DNA of 64,000 nucleotides. It comes from Brooklawnia propionicigenes (GTDB taxonomy: Bacteria; Actinomycetota; Actinomycetes; Propionibacteriales; Propionibacteriaceae). The notes below the pieces were generated by a model. That model did not search any database, was not told the origin of the DNA, and saw only the letters and a list, made by a program, of their open reading frames with translations. How positions within the stretch are numbered: position 1 is the first letter of the stretch; each line of letters opens with the position of its first letter. This document shows, piece by piece, positions 48,249-56,923 of this stretch. The position numbers and the translations under genes were made by a program. The stretch lies in the NCBI RefSeq assembly GCF_030297015.1, contig NZ_AP028056.1, positions 3,147,970 to 3,211,969 of the forward strand, in the 5' to 3' direction.

Positions 48249-49316
48249 GTGGGCATCGAACAGATATCGCCGGCGCTGATCATCGGCACCGGGCTGGTGG
48301 GAGCGTCCATCGGTTGTGCTCTGAGCGAGGCCGGCGTGGTCGTCCATCTCAAGGACCGCGACCGCTCGCATGCGATTGTTGCCGCTGGACGAGGGGCCGG
48401 GCGCTTGGAGGCGCCCGATCCGGCACAGGTGAAGCTGGTCGTGGTCGCCACCCCGCCCGCGGTGATCGCCCAGGTCGTCGCCGCCAGCCTGGAAAAGTAT
48501 CCGAATGCGGTGGTCACCGATGTCGGATCGGTGAAGACCAGGATCACCTCGGATCTGCAGGCGCTGCACATCAATCTCCGGCGCTACGTCGGTGGGCACC
48601 CGATGGCCGGCTCGCATCAGTCCGGCCCGTTGACCGCCGCCCCTGAGCTGTTCGTCGACCGCACCTGGGTGATCAGTGCACGTCCGGAGAACCCGGACTG
48701 GGCGGTCGAGCGGACCCGCCAGCTGGCGCTCACCTGCCAGGCCCGCATCCGTGAACTGGACGCGGCCGAGCACGACCGGGCGGTCGCCGAGGTGAGCCAT
48801 TTCCCGCAGCTGGTCGCCAGCCTGACTGCCGCGCGGCTGGCGCAGGTGCCGTCCGAAGACCTGCGGCTGGCCGGGCAGGGGGTCCGCGATGTGACGCGGA
48901 TCGCGGCGTCCGATGTGACGATGTGGCGTCAGATCGTGTCGGCGAACACCGCCCCGATCCGCGAACAGCTGGTGGCGATGCGCGACGATCTCGATCATCT
49001 GATCGGTGCGCTGGATGATCCACGAGTCGTCATCGATCTGCTCACCCGCGGCAATGAGGGTGTCCGGGCACTGCCCGGCAAACGGGGCAAGCGCCCCGAT
49101 GAGGTGATCTCGGTCGTGGTGGAGATCCCGGACGCGCCCGGCGCGCTGGGCCAGCTGTTCGCGAGCATCACGACCAACGGCGTGAACATCGAGGACCTGT
49201 CGATCGAACACGATCCTGATCGTCCGGCCGGCTACCTGTCGATCGATGTGGCGCCCGAGCGCGCCGATGCACTGCGGCAGCTGATCCGCGAACATGGTTG
49301 GGGATTGCGCTCCTGA
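48249..49316 (+). CDS. tyrA: Prephenate dehydrogenase with ACT domain
   Basis: Makes 4-hydroxyphenylpyruvate for tyrosine synthesis. The 355-residue protein has the NAD-binding Rossmann motif IIGTGLVGASIG near residue 11, the catalytic-site sequence GGHPMAGSHQSG near residue 116, the dehydrogenase helical domain and a C-terminal ACT domain (VVEIPDAPGALGQLFASI, about residues 285-355) that probably gives tyrosine feedback. GTG at 48249 follows the prcA stop by 1 bp. The order tyrA-cmk-der is common in actinobacteria. Confidence 0.93.
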   Translation: MGIEQISPALIIGTGLVGASIGCALSEAGVVVHLKDRDRSHAIVAAGRGAGRLEAPDPAQVKLVVVATPPAVIAQVVAASLEKYPNAVVTDVGSVKTRITSDLQALHINLRRYVGGHPMAGSHQSGPLTAAPELFVDRTWVISARPENPDWAVERTRQLALTCQARIRELDAAEHDRAVAEVSHFPQLVASLTAARLAQVPSEDLRLAGQGVRDVTRIAASDVTMWRQIVSANTAPIREQLVAMRDDLDHLIGALDDPRVVIDLLTRGNEGVRALPGKRGKRPDEVISVVVEIPDAPGALGQLFASITTNGVNIEDLSIEHDPDRPAGYLSIDVAPERADALRQLIREHGWGLRS

Positions 49317-49350
49317 GAGTCGGGCTCGGGCCCGGAAAGGATGAGAACTC

Positions 49351-50049
49351 GTGGTGAACGCTGCCAGGCGACCTGGACTGGTGATAGCCGTGGACGGACC
49401 GAGTGGGGCCGGCAAGTCGTCGACCTCGCGCGAGGTCGCGGCCAGGCTCGGGTGCGCCTACCTGGACACCGGGTCGATGTACCGGGCGTTGGCTGTGTGG
49501 TGTGCCGATCACCGGATCGCCGCCGACGACACCGATGCGGTCGTCGCTGCGGCGCGTGACCTGCCGCTGGAAATCACCCCGTCACCGGCCGGATTCACGG
49601 TGGCCCTCGACGGACGCGATGTCACAGCACGACTGCACCGTCCCGAGGTTTCCGGGATGGTATCCGGCTATGCGGCGGTCCGCGATGCCCGTCGGTCGCT
49701 CAACGCGAGGATGCGGGCGATCATCGCCGCGAGCGGACGCATCGTCGTCGAAGGACGCGACATCACCACGGTTGTCGCCCCTGACGCCGACCTGCGGGTG
49801 TTGCTCCAGGCCGATCCTGCTCGCCGGATCGCCCGGCGAGAAGCCGAACTGAACGGTGCCGCCGACCGCAAGACCGTCACCGAGCAGGTGGTCGGGCGCG
49901 ACGCGGCCGACTCGGCGTCCAGCAAGTTCGAGACTCCGGCTGCTGGTGTGGTGCTGATCGACTCCACCGAACTGACCCTTGAGCAGGTCGTCGACAAGGT
50001 CATCGGCCTGGTACCGGCAGAGTTGCGCGAACCCGCCCGAGCGCACTGA
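49351..50049 (+). CDS. cmk: Cytidylate kinase
   Basis: Phosphorylates CMP and dCMP. The 232-residue protein has the P-loop DGPSGAGKSS near residues 15-24, LDTGSMYR and the GRDITTVV region. GTG at 49351 has GGAAAGG 10 nt upstream; the adjacent GTG at 49354 is equally possible. It precedes der, as usual. Confidence 0.94.
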   Translation: MVNAARRPGLVIAVDGPSGAGKSSTSREVAARLGCAYLDTGSMYRALAVWCADHRIAADDTDAVVAAARDLPLEITPSPAGFTVALDGRDVTARLHRPEVSGMVSGYAAVRDARRSLNARMRAIIAASGRIVVEGRDITTVVAPDADLRVLLQADPARRIARREAELNGAADRKTVTEQVVGRDAADSASSKFETPAAGVVLIDSTELTLEQVVDKVIGLVPAELREPARAH

Positions 50050-50063
50050 CAACCGCGGTCGGG

Positions 50064-50069
50064 TAGCGT
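50064..50069 (+). promoter_or_regulatory. -10 element, leaderless start of der
   Basis: TAGCGT lies 7 nt before GTG at 50077. Confidence 0.55.
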
Positions 50070-50076
50070 TGAGCGA

Positions 50077-51426
50077 GTGAGTGAACCCGCTGATACCGAA
50101 CTGCCCGCCGAACGTCCCGTGGTCGCGGTGGTCGGGCGGCCGAATGTGGGCAAATCCACCCTCGTCAACCGAATCTTGGGACGACGCGAGGCTGTCGTCC
50201 AGGACACCCCTGGGGTCACTCGGGACCGGGTGAGCTACGACGCCGAATGGGCCGGGCACGAATTCGTGCTCGTCGATACCGGCGGTTGGGCCTCGGATGC
50301 CACCGGCATGGCCGCGCAGATCGCTGAGCAGGCCGAGATCGCCATTCAACTCGCCGATGCCGTGCTCTTCGTGGTGGACGCCACGGTCGGCACCACCGAC
50401 GAGGACGAGGCCGTCGTCCAGGTGTTGCGGCGCAGTCGCAAGCCGGTGGTGCTGGCAGCCAACAAGGTGGACGATCAGCGCGCCGAGGCCGATGCAGCGA
50501 CCATGTGGAATCTGGGGCTGGGCGAACCTTGGCCGGTTTCGGCGTTGCACGGTCGCGGCACCGGCGACATGCTGGACGCGCTGCTGGCGGTGCTGCCGTC
50601 CAGCGATGCGCTGCGTCCGGTCGAGGTCGGGGGACCGCGCCGGGTGGCGATCGTCGGGAAGCCCAACGTCGGCAAGTCGTCGCTGCTGAACAAGCTGGCC
50701 GGAGCGAACCGATCGGTAGTATCCGACGTCTCGGGGACCACTGTCGATCCGGTCGACGAACTGGTGAGCATCGGCGGCCAGGAATACCGGTTGATCGACA
50801 CCGCCGGGATCCGCAAGCGCGTCAAGGAGGCCAGCGGCAGCGAGTACTACGCGTGGCTGCGTACCCAGGCGGCGATCGAACGAGCCGAATGCTGCGTCGT
50901 GGTGATCGATGCGTCCGAACCGGTCGCCGAGCAGGATCTGAAGATCTTGTCGCAGGTGGAGCAGGCCGGTAAGGCGATGGTGATCGCCTACAACAAGTGG
51001 GACCTCACCGACGAGGAGCGTCGGCGCTATCTCGACCGCGAGATCGAGCGCGATCTGAACGCCTGGGCGTGGGCTCCGTCGGTCAACATCTCGGCGTTGA
51101 CCGGCCGCAATGTCGACAGACTGTCGAAGGCGATCGAGTTGTCGCTGCGCGGTTGGGAGACGCGGGTCACCACGGGTCAGCTCAATTCTTTCCTCGGACG
51201 CGTGGTGGCGGCCCATCCGCACCCGGTGCGGGGCGGCAAGCAGCCGCGCATCCTGTTCGGAACGCAGGCGCACACCGCGCCGCCGACGTTCGCGCTGTTC
51301 ACCTCGGGCCAGATGGATCCCCAGTACGTCCGCTTCATCGAGCGCCGGCTGCGCGAGGAGTTCGGCTTCACGGGCAGCCCCATCCACATTGAGGTCCGGG
51401 CCAGGGCCAAGCGCAAGGATCGCTGA
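50077..51426 (+). CDS. der: Ribosome assembly GTPase Der (EngA)
   Basis: Two-domain GTPase required for 50S subunit assembly. The 449-residue protein shows the tandem G domains: GRPNVGKST (residues 20-28) and GKPNVGKSS (residues 194-202), with DTGGW and DTAGI switch II motifs, NKVD and NKWD specificity motifs, and a C-terminal KH-like domain. Convergent with a VOC gene 21 bp away. Confidence 0.97.
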   Translation: MSEPADTELPAERPVVAVVGRPNVGKSTLVNRILGRREAVVQDTPGVTRDRVSYDAEWAGHEFVLVDTGGWASDATGMAAQIAEQAEIAIQLADAVLFVVDATVGTTDEDEAVVQVLRRSRKPVVLAANKVDDQRAEADAATMWNLGLGEPWPVSALHGRGTGDMLDALLAVLPSSDALRPVEVGGPRRVAIVGKPNVGKSSLLNKLAGANRSVVSDVSGTTVDPVDELVSIGGQEYRLIDTAGIRKRVKEASGSEYYAWLRTQAAIERAECCVVVIDASEPVAEQDLKILSQVEQAGKAMVIAYNKWDLTDEERRRYLDREIERDLNAWAWAPSVNISALTGRNVDRLSKAIELSLRGWETRVTTGQLNSFLGRVVAAHPHPVRGGKQPRILFGTQAHTAPPTFALFTSGQMDPQYVRFIERRLREEFGFTGSPIHIEVRARAKRKDR

Positions 51427-51452
51427 CTGCCCCAGGCAACCAAGCGGTCAGC
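51422..51452. terminator. Dyad at der/VOC convergent ends
   Basis: GCTGAC (51422-51427) and GTCAGC (51447-51452) form a 6-bp dyad that includes both stop codons, with an inner GCC/GGC pair. A weak bidirectional terminator is possible. Confidence 0.3.
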
Positions 51453-51795
51453 CCTGCGGAGCGATGCAGAATTGGTTGCCCTGCGGATCGGCAAGGGTGA
51501 ACCACCGGAATCCCTGTTCGTTGCGTTCGCCGACCAGGCTGGCTCCGGCATCCAAGAAAGCCCAGACGGTTGTCTCCAGGTCGGTATCTGTGCCGAGATC
51601 GAGGTGAATGCGGTTCTTTCCCGGTGTGGGGTCGTCGATCTTCTGGAAGGCCAGGATCCCAATCGGAGTGGAGACTATGACGAACCAGCCATCGTTTTCT
51701 TGGATGATCTGCCCGCCAAGACGGTCTGCCCACCAATGGGCGAGTGGTAGAGGATCCACGGAGTCTGTGGTGATCATTCCCAGCGTGAGGCTCAT
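51448..51795 (-). CDS. VOC-family (glyoxalase/bleomycin resistance-like) protein
   Basis: A 115-residue protein of the vicinal oxygen chelate fold with two beta-alpha-beta modules. The stretch ILAFQKIDDPTPGKNRIHLDL in the middle and TLADPQGNQFCI at the end are typical of the glyoxalase-like subfamily found across actinobacteria. No catalytic role can be assigned. ATG at 51795 has TAGCGT 6 nt upstream. Divergent from helR across the region holding the RAE-like repeat. Confidence 0.82.
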   Translation of the reverse strand: MSLTLGMITTDSVDPLPLAHWWADRLGGQIIQENDGWFVIVSTPIGILAFQKIDDPTPGKNRIHLDLGTDTDLETTVWAFLDAGASLVGERNEQGFRWFTLADPQGNQFCIAPQG

Positions 51796-51801
51796 GCGGC
51801 A

Positions 51802-51807
51802 ACGCTA
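51802..51807 (-). promoter_or_regulatory. -10 element, leaderless start of VOC gene
   Basis: Minus-strand TAGCGT, 6-nt spacer, ATG at 51795. Confidence 0.5.
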
Positions 51808-51862
51808 GTCGCTCGGCCGGCAACAAATGCGCGTCGTTGCATTTCCAGGTTATAGCCCACCA

Positions 51863-51884
51863 GGGGGCTTGCCGCAAGGCCCCC
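51863..51884. promoter_or_regulatory. Rifamycin-associated element (RAE)-like inverted repeat
   Basis: A 22-bp imperfect palindrome. Read on the minus strand it ends CTTGCGGCAAGCCCCC, which matches the 3' 15 nt of the published RAE consensus GGGGCTTGCGGCAAGCCCC exactly; the left G tract is offset by inserted base(s). It lies 52 bp before the start of a HelR-type gene. TTGCCG inside the repeat (51869-51874) and CACAAT (51894-51899) could be a -35/-10 pair with a 19-bp spacer, so the element may overlap the promoter. The match to the consensus is from memory. Confidence 0.7.
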
Positions 51885-51936
51885 ATCTGGGCGCACAATG
51901 GCGGCTGCCTCATCTGCCATCGCCGGAAGGAGCACC

Positions 51937-54090
51937 ATGACCTCCGAAATTCTCGACACCTTTGCCCTGTCCAATCCGGCCAAAGCCGATCCCGACCTGA
52001 TCGATGCTGACCGCGAGCATTTCGCAGCAGTCTCGGCTTGTCTGAAGCAGCGAACCGCGAAGCTGTCGGCTCAACTCGACGAGCTTCGCAGGGCTCCCGG
52101 CGGCAAAGGAGGAGCCGCCTCGGAACGTGACTCGCAGATCCGCCATGCATCGGCGCAGCTGAGGATCCTGCAGCGGTTTGGTCTCGACATCTGTCTGGGG
52201 CGAATGGTTCGGGCTGACAACCCGCGACGGCCGATCTATATCGGACGCGTCGGCCTGAGCGACGATCACGAGCAGCAGTTGCTGATTGACTGGCGGGCGC
52301 CTGCGTCCGAGCCCTTCTTCGCTGCCACTCATGCCGCGCCGATGGGCCTGCTCAGTCGCCGCCGCTATCGATGGCGGGACAGCCGCATCCGTGATTACTG
52401 GGACGAGGTGTTCACTGCCGAAGCGCTCGAGAGCAACACTGCCCTGGACGACCAGTCGGCTTTCATCGCCAGCCTGGGCGCCGTCCGCTCTCCGAAGATG
52501 CGCGATGTGCTGAGCACGATCCAGGCCGATCAGGATGCCATCATCCGGGCCGATTCGAAAGGTGCCCTGATTGTCGAGGGCGGCCCCGGCACGGGCAAGA
52601 CGATCGTCGCGCTGCATCGGGCGGCCTATCTGCTGTACTCCGATCCGCGTCTGGACGGCCATCGCGGAGGAGTCCTGGTGGTCGGGCCGCACCAGCCCTA
52701 TCTCAACTACATCGCCGATGTGCTGCCGAGCCTCGGCGAGGAGGGTGTGGCAACCTGCACGCTGCGGGATCTGGTCCCCGAGGGTCGCGCGGCTGGGGTC
52801 GAGCGCGATCCGGACACAGCTGCGCTCAAGGCGTCCACGGCCATGGTGAGTGCCATAGAACCGGCCGTGGCGTTTTACGAGGAACCTCCGACCGAGACGC
52901 TGCTGGTGGAAACGGACTGGAACGAGATCGAGCTCGATGCCGACGACTGGAGCGAGGCATTCGATGCCCGCGATCATGCGACGCCCCACAATGAAAGCCG
53001 CGACGAGATCTGGTTCGCGCTGCTCGATATCCTGATGGACAAGAACGACGATGACATCCCATCCGAGTTGCTCTACCGGTCGCTGACGACCAACCCCGAT
53101 CTGAGAAGGCACTTCAGTAGGGCATGGCCGATTCTCGACCCGGGCGACCTGGTCGGCGACCTGTGGAGCGTGCCGGCCTATCTGCACCGTTGTGCGCCCT
53201 GGCTTGGCCGCGATGAGATCTACCGCTTGCAGCGCGCCGAGCCGCGCGCCTGGACACTGTCGGATCTGCCACTGCTGGACGCCGCGAGGCAGCGTCTCGG
53301 CGATCCGCAGGCGTCGCGGCGCGCTCAACTGCGACGTCGCACCCTGACCGAACAGCGCGAGTACATGGACGATGTCGTCGATTACATTCTCAGTACCGAT
53401 GACGACCCTGACAGCGCACTGCCCATGCTCCGTGGAGACGATCTGCGGACCAGTCTGCTCGACGATGACGCCGTGCCCTCGGCAGACCGGAACCTCCTTG
53501 ATGGCCCATTCGCACACGTCATCGTCGACGAGGCCCAGGATCTGACTGATGCACAGTGGCAGATGCTGTTGCGGCGATGCCCGTCGCGAAGCTTCACCAT
53601 CGTCGGTGACCGGGCGCAGTCGCGGAGCGGATTCGACGGCAACTGGGACGAGCGGCTGCACGCACTCGGCGTCCACGATGTGCGACTGGCCGGGCTGACG
53701 ATCAACTATCGCACGCCGGTGGAGATCATGGACCAAGCCGAAAAGGTCATCCGCTCGGTGATCCCGGACGCGGATGTGCCGACGTCCGTACGGAGCACCG
53801 GCATTCCGGTGCATCGCGGCACCGTCGATGAACTGGACGCAGTCCTCGACGACTGGCTGGCCACCCATCCCACGGGGACGGCCTGCGTCATCGACAGCTC
53901 GAGGGCGCATTCGACGCCTGGCCGCGTATCGTCGCTGACCCCCGAGCTGGCCAAGGGCCTGGAATTCGACCTAGTCGTGTTGATCGAGGACAGTGAGCCT
54001 CAGGCGGGCGTCGCCGCCGTCGTCGATCGCTATGTGGCGATGACGCGGGCGACTCAGATGCTCGTCATCCTGACCGGGCCGCGTGTTTGA
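51937..54090 (+). CDS. helR: RNA polymerase recycling ATPase, HelR/HelD-type
   Basis: A 717-residue UvrD-like superfamily 1 protein of the HelD class that removes stalled RNA polymerase from DNA; the actinobacterial HelR form displaces rifamycin from polymerase. The N-terminal region (residues about 20-75, rich in Ala/Leu/Arg/Glu) is the coiled coil that enters the polymerase channel; the Walker A is GGPGTGKT (215-222), Walker B/motif II is VDEAQDL with Asp531 and Glu532, and ERR-like C-terminal motifs (TPELAKGLEFDLVV, YVAMTRATQ) match. ATG at 51937 has GGAAGGAG 5 nt upstream. The RAE-like repeat upstream is the strongest reason to call it HelR rather than generic HelD. Confidence 0.85.
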   Translation: MTSEILDTFALSNPAKADPDLIDADREHFAAVSACLKQRTAKLSAQLDELRRAPGGKGGAASERDSQIRHASAQLRILQRFGLDICLGRMVRADNPRRPIYIGRVGLSDDHEQQLLIDWRAPASEPFFAATHAAPMGLLSRRRYRWRDSRIRDYWDEVFTAEALESNTALDDQSAFIASLGAVRSPKMRDVLSTIQADQDAIIRADSKGALIVEGGPGTGKTIVALHRAAYLLYSDPRLDGHRGGVLVVGPHQPYLNYIADVLPSLGEEGVATCTLRDLVPEGRAAGVERDPDTAALKASTAMVSAIEPAVAFYEEPPTETLLVETDWNEIELDADDWSEAFDARDHATPHNESRDEIWFALLDILMDKNDDDIPSELLYRSLTTNPDLRRHFSRAWPILDPGDLVGDLWSVPAYLHRCAPWLGRDEIYRLQRAEPRAWTLSDLPLLDAARQRLGDPQASRRAQLRRRTLTEQREYMDDVVDYILSTDDDPDSALPMLRGDDLRTSLLDDDAVPSADRNLLDGPFAHVIVDEAQDLTDAQWQMLLRRCPSRSFTIVGDRAQSRSGFDGNWDERLHALGVHDVRLAGLTINYRTPVEIMDQAEKVIRSVIPDADVPTSVRSTGIPVHRGTVDELDAVLDDWLATHPTGTACVIDSSRAHSTPGRVSSLTPELAKGLEFDLVVLIEDSEPQAGVAAVVDRYVAMTRATQMLVILTGPRV

Positions 54091-54121
54091 ATCGGCAGTA
54101 GAAACGACTGGATCTCGCCGT

Positions 54122-54137
54122 CCTTGCCTGAGCAAGG
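54122..54137. other. Inverted repeat between helR and osmC
   Basis: CCTTGC-CTGA-GCAAGG, a perfect 6-bp stem with a 4-nt loop, followed at once by TAGGCT (54138-54143), a -10 candidate for the OsmC gene. It may terminate helR or be an operator for the OsmC gene. Confidence 0.4.
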
Positions 54138-54184
54138 TAGGCTGGCGAGATCAGTGGAAATCCCTTACGACAAGGAGCGATACC

Positions 54185-54610
54185 ATGCCTAAACCGACCA
54201 TCAGCACCGCAACGACGCACTGGGAAGGCAATCTGTTCCAAGGCAAGGGCCAGACCGAACTGACGACATCCGGGGTCGCGACCTTCGATGTCAGCTGGGC
54301 CAAGCGCGCCGAAGCCGGTCAGGGCAACACGAACCCGGAGGAGTTGCTCGCCGCCTCGCTGGCCACCTGCTACAGCATGGCGCTGAGCAACGCATTGTCC
54401 GAGGACGGACACGATCCGGCCAGCATCGATACTCAGGCCGCGGTGACGTTCGTGGCCGGTCAGGGTGTCACGGGTATCACTATCAGCGTTTCGGGTGATG
54501 TGCCGGGGCTGGATGCCGATGGTTTCAAGGCCAAGGCAGAGTGGGCGAAGGACAATTGCCCGATCTCTCAGGCACTCAAGGCAGTGCCGAAGGAACTGGA
54601 AATCCGCTGA
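54185..54610 (+). CDS. OsmC/Ohr-family peroxidase
   Basis: A 141-residue thiol peroxidase of the OsmC class, which reduces organic hydroperoxides. The two catalytic cysteines are present: LATCYSMAL near residue 60 and DNCPISQAL near residue 125. NPEELLAASLATC is the usual family stretch. ATG at 54185 has AAGGAG 6 nt upstream; a longer frame from 54083 is rejected. Closer to OsmC than to Ohr by the region around the first cysteine. Confidence 0.92.
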   Translation: MPKPTISTATTHWEGNLFQGKGQTELTTSGVATFDVSWAKRAEAGQGNTNPEELLAASLATCYSMALSNALSEDGHDPASIDTQAAVTFVAGQGVTGITISVSGDVPGLDADGFKAKAEWAKDNCPISQALKAVPKELEIR

Positions 54611-54665
54611 TCGGCCATTCGCTCAATAGTGACCGCAGGTTCATCGGCTCGTAACAGCCGCGTGG

Positions 54666-54671
54666 CAGTCT
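54666..54671 (+). promoter_or_regulatory. Possible -10, leaderless start of NUDIX gene
   Basis: CAGTCT lies 6 nt before GTG at 54678. It fits the spacing rule, but the hexamer itself is weak. Confidence 0.3.
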
Positions 54672-54677
54672 GAAAGT

Positions 54678-55619
54678 GTGACAACCGCTGTTTCTGCCGA
54701 ACAATCCCCACTACCTCCGCACCCGCGCGATCCGGGCGATGCCTGGGTCGAGGCGCCGACGGGGGAGCGTTACTGGGGCCGTTTCGGTGCGGCGGGACTG
54801 CTCGTCCTCGACAAACAGGACCGCGTGCTGCTGCAGCACCGAGCCGAGTGGAGCCATCACGGTGGCACCTGGGGCTTGCCCGGAGGCGCTCGGCATCAGG
54901 GTGAATCTGCCATCGATGGGGCGCTGCGCGAAGCTGCCGAGGAAGCGGGGGTCCCGCGTGAATCGGTGGCCTCGCGCGCGCTGAGCGTGCTCGATCGAGG
55001 TGTGTGGACCTACACGACGGTCATTGCCGACGATGTCACCCCGTTCGAGCCGGTCATCTCGGACACCGAGAGCATCGGATTGGAATGGGTGCCGGTTGGC
55101 GAGGTCGGCGACTATCCGCTGCATCCGGGTTTCGCGAGTTCCTGGCAGATGCTGCAGACGATGCTGGCCACTCGTCCGGTTGTCGTTGTCGACGCGGCGA
55201 ATCTGGTGGGGTCCACACCGAATGGCTGGTGGCGTGACCGCGCCGGAGCCACGACTCAGATGATCAACAAGATCGCCCCGCTGGCCTCGGCCGGAATAGC
55301 CGCTTCTGCGCTGGAGCTGCCTGCCGACCACTGGTTCCCGGAATTCGTCGTGGTGCTGGAGGGCAAGGCCCGCGCGGCGATTCCCCTGCTCGGTGCTTCT
55401 GACGGCGCTGGGCGGCTGGGCGTCACGCCGGCGCCGCGGCTGCGGCTGGAGTCAGCTCCCGGGGCTGGTGACGACGCGATCGTGACGGAGACTGCACGCC
55501 TGGTTGAGGCGGGCAAGGCCGTCACGGTCGTGTCGAGCGATCGAGAGCTGACCGCTCGGGTCACCAGAGCCGGGGCGAGCGCCCGTCGAGTGCGCTGGTT
55601 GTACGACCTTCTGGACTGA
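54678..55619 (+). CDS. NUDIX hydrolase with C-terminal NYN/PIN-like domain
   Basis: A 313-residue two-domain protein. The N-terminal half is a NUDIX domain with a complete Nudix box at residues 70-91 (GARHQGE, then REAAEEAG), so it probably cleaves a nucleoside diphosphate-linked substrate. The C-terminal half (about 163-313) starts VVVVDAANLVGS and ends with VVSSDRELTARVTRAGASAR, which resembles NYN/YacP-type nuclease domains: an N-terminal Asp, and a later SSD that could be the second acidic site. A link between nucleotide hydrolysis and RNA cleavage is suggested only by the fusion. Confidence 0.8.
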   Translation: MTTAVSAEQSPLPPHPRDPGDAWVEAPTGERYWGRFGAAGLLVLDKQDRVLLQHRAEWSHHGGTWGLPGGARHQGESAIDGALREAAEEAGVPRESVASRALSVLDRGVWTYTTVIADDVTPFEPVISDTESIGLEWVPVGEVGDYPLHPGFASSWQMLQTMLATRPVVVVDAANLVGSTPNGWWRDRAGATTQMINKIAPLASAGIAASALELPADHWFPEFVVVLEGKARAAIPLLGASDGAGRLGVTPAPRLRLESAPGAGDDAIVTETARLVEAGKAVTVVSSDRELTARVTRAGASARRVRWLYDLLD

Positions 55620-55622
55620 GAT

Positions 55623-56435
55623 CTACCGGCGCTTCTTGGACGACTGGCTGCGCTTGAGCGCCGCGCGAACAGGAACGTAGCTGAACAACAGATTCACCGG
55701 TAGCATCAGCGCACTGGCTGCAATCACTAGGGCTTGGCCCTTGGGTCGAGTGGCGTACTGCGCGCTGATTCCGGCGGTGATGGTGGCCAGCGAGGCGGCC
55801 AGGGACGGCATCGTGACTCGCTGCGCGGCCGGGGTCTGCCGGTCTGTGGATGCCACAAGGAGTCCGGCGCTGGCGGCGTTCATGGCGACCGCGACGATGA
55901 GGTTCGCAGTCTGCGACTTTCCGGTGGCCTGCTCCGCCTCGTGGCGACGCAGCCCGAAGCCTGCGGTCGCAACAGCGGCGAGGACGATGGGCACTGCCGC
56001 GGCCAGCTGGGCGGCGCCCAAGTGATCGGCGGCATCGGCGAGAATCTCATCGTCCACATCATCGGGATTGAGCATGCCGAGCTTCACGGCGACCGCACCC
56101 ATGTTGAGCGTCCAGCCGAGGCCGAGCACCCGCGGCACGATCAGGTGCGGATCGGACGGATTGAAGGTGCCCGCCATCCGGCGTCCGATGCCTCGGGTCA
56201 GGGAATTCGGGATGCCCAAAATGGTGTCGGAGCGGCCGGAGTCGGCGAACTGATCGTTGAGGGACGCCGCGTAGTCCTCGGGCAGACCCGCCAGCGCGAT
56301 GGCATCGTCAATCGCATCGGCGGCCTCATTGAGGGCATCGCGCAGGTCGTCCAGAGCCTGCTGGCGAGCGCGGCCACGAAGCTTGAGATGATGATCGACC
56401 TCGTGGATGTAGTCATCGATTGGGGACGTAGTCAT
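55623..56435 (-). CDS. HAAS-domain membrane protein paired with PadR
   Basis: A 270-residue protein with an N-terminal helical domain of the HAAS/DUF1700 kind (DYIHEVDHHLKLRGRARQQA and the following acidic helix, residues 6-70), then about four membrane segments in the C-terminal half. Such proteins are usually encoded with a PadR regulator, as here: its ATG overlaps the PadR stop by 3 bp and AAGGAGG lies upstream inside padR. Function unknown; a membrane partner or target of the regulator is assumed from the pairing. Confidence 0.75.
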   Translation of the reverse strand: MTTSPIDDYIHEVDHHLKLRGRARQQALDDLRDALNEAADAIDDAIALAGLPEDYAASLNDQFADSGRSDTILGIPNSLTRGIGRRMAGTFNPSDPHLIVPRVLGLGWTLNMGAVAVKLGMLNPDDVDDEILADAADHLGAAQLAAAVPIVLAAVATAGFGLRRHEAEQATGKSQTANLIVAVAMNAASAGLLVASTDRQTPAAQRVTMPSLAASLATITAGISAQYATRPKGQALVIAASALMLPVNLLFSYVPVRAALKRSQSSKKRR

Positions 56436-56764
56436 TGCTGGGCCTCCTTGAGCAAGGTGATCAGTGCCGTTGACAGCTGCAGCCAGGCGTTGCGTTGGGC
56501 CTCGAGATGTCGCACCCCTGCAGCGCTCAGCGTGTAGTACTTGCGTGGCGGGCCGACCGGCGATTCCCGCCATGTGGTGTTGACCAGACCGGAATTCTTC
56601 AGCCTGGTCAACAGGGGATAGATGGTCCCGCTCGAGGCCTCCAGGCCGGGACGCGAGCCGAGATCTTCGACGATCTCAATCCCATAGCGCGGTTGCTGGG
56701 CCAGCAGGGCCAAGACAGCGAGCTCCAGCGCACCCTTGCGTAGCTGCGTAGGAATATCGTCCAT
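56432..56764 (-). CDS. PadR-family transcriptional regulator
   Basis: A 110-residue winged-helix repressor of the PadR-s1 type: RKGALELAVLALLAQQPRYGIEI, then SGTIYPLLTRLKNSGLV with the recognition helix, and the wing sequence GPPRKYYTLSAAG. The C-terminal helix is for dimerisation. ATG at 56764. It is first in a two-gene operon with the HAAS membrane protein and probably represses itself through the dyad at 56774-56789. Confidence 0.92.
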   Translation of the reverse strand: MDDIPTQLRKGALELAVLALLAQQPRYGIEIVEDLGSRPGLEASSGTIYPLLTRLKNSGLVNTTWRESPVGPPRKYYTLSAAGVRHLEAQRNAWLQLSTALITLLKEAQQ

Positions 56765-56771
56765 GAGTTAT

Positions 56772-56777
56772 ATGGTA
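56772..56777 (-). promoter_or_regulatory. -10 element, leaderless start of padR
   Basis: Minus-strand TACCAT, then ATAACTC, then ATG at 56764 (7-nt spacing). It overlaps the palindrome at 56774-56789. Confidence 0.45.
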
Positions 56778-56789
56778 CTGGCCTGTACC
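56774..56789. promoter_or_regulatory. Candidate PadR operator
   Basis: GGTACTGGCCTGTACC is a 16-bp dyad with 5-bp outer arms, a GGCC core and one mismatched pair. It overlaps the padR -10, so bound PadR would block the promoter. A second dyad, CCTTG-N5-CAAGG, lies just beyond at 56788-56802. Confidence 0.5.
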
Positions 56790-56923
56790 TTGTATTGCAA
56801 GGTTACTTGCGTCGACAGATGCGATCGTGCGACGAAGCTGAGTTGCTGGCCCCCAAGCCTTGGTTTGGGGTGGTTCGGCAGCGACCGGAGCTGACGCAAT
56901 CCACGCGCCCGAGGGGAGCAGTG

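Noticed and set aside
51910..53910. A 666-codon minus-strand frame opposite helR
   Set aside because: Antisense shadow; helR has motifs, ribosome binding site and upstream regulatory element.
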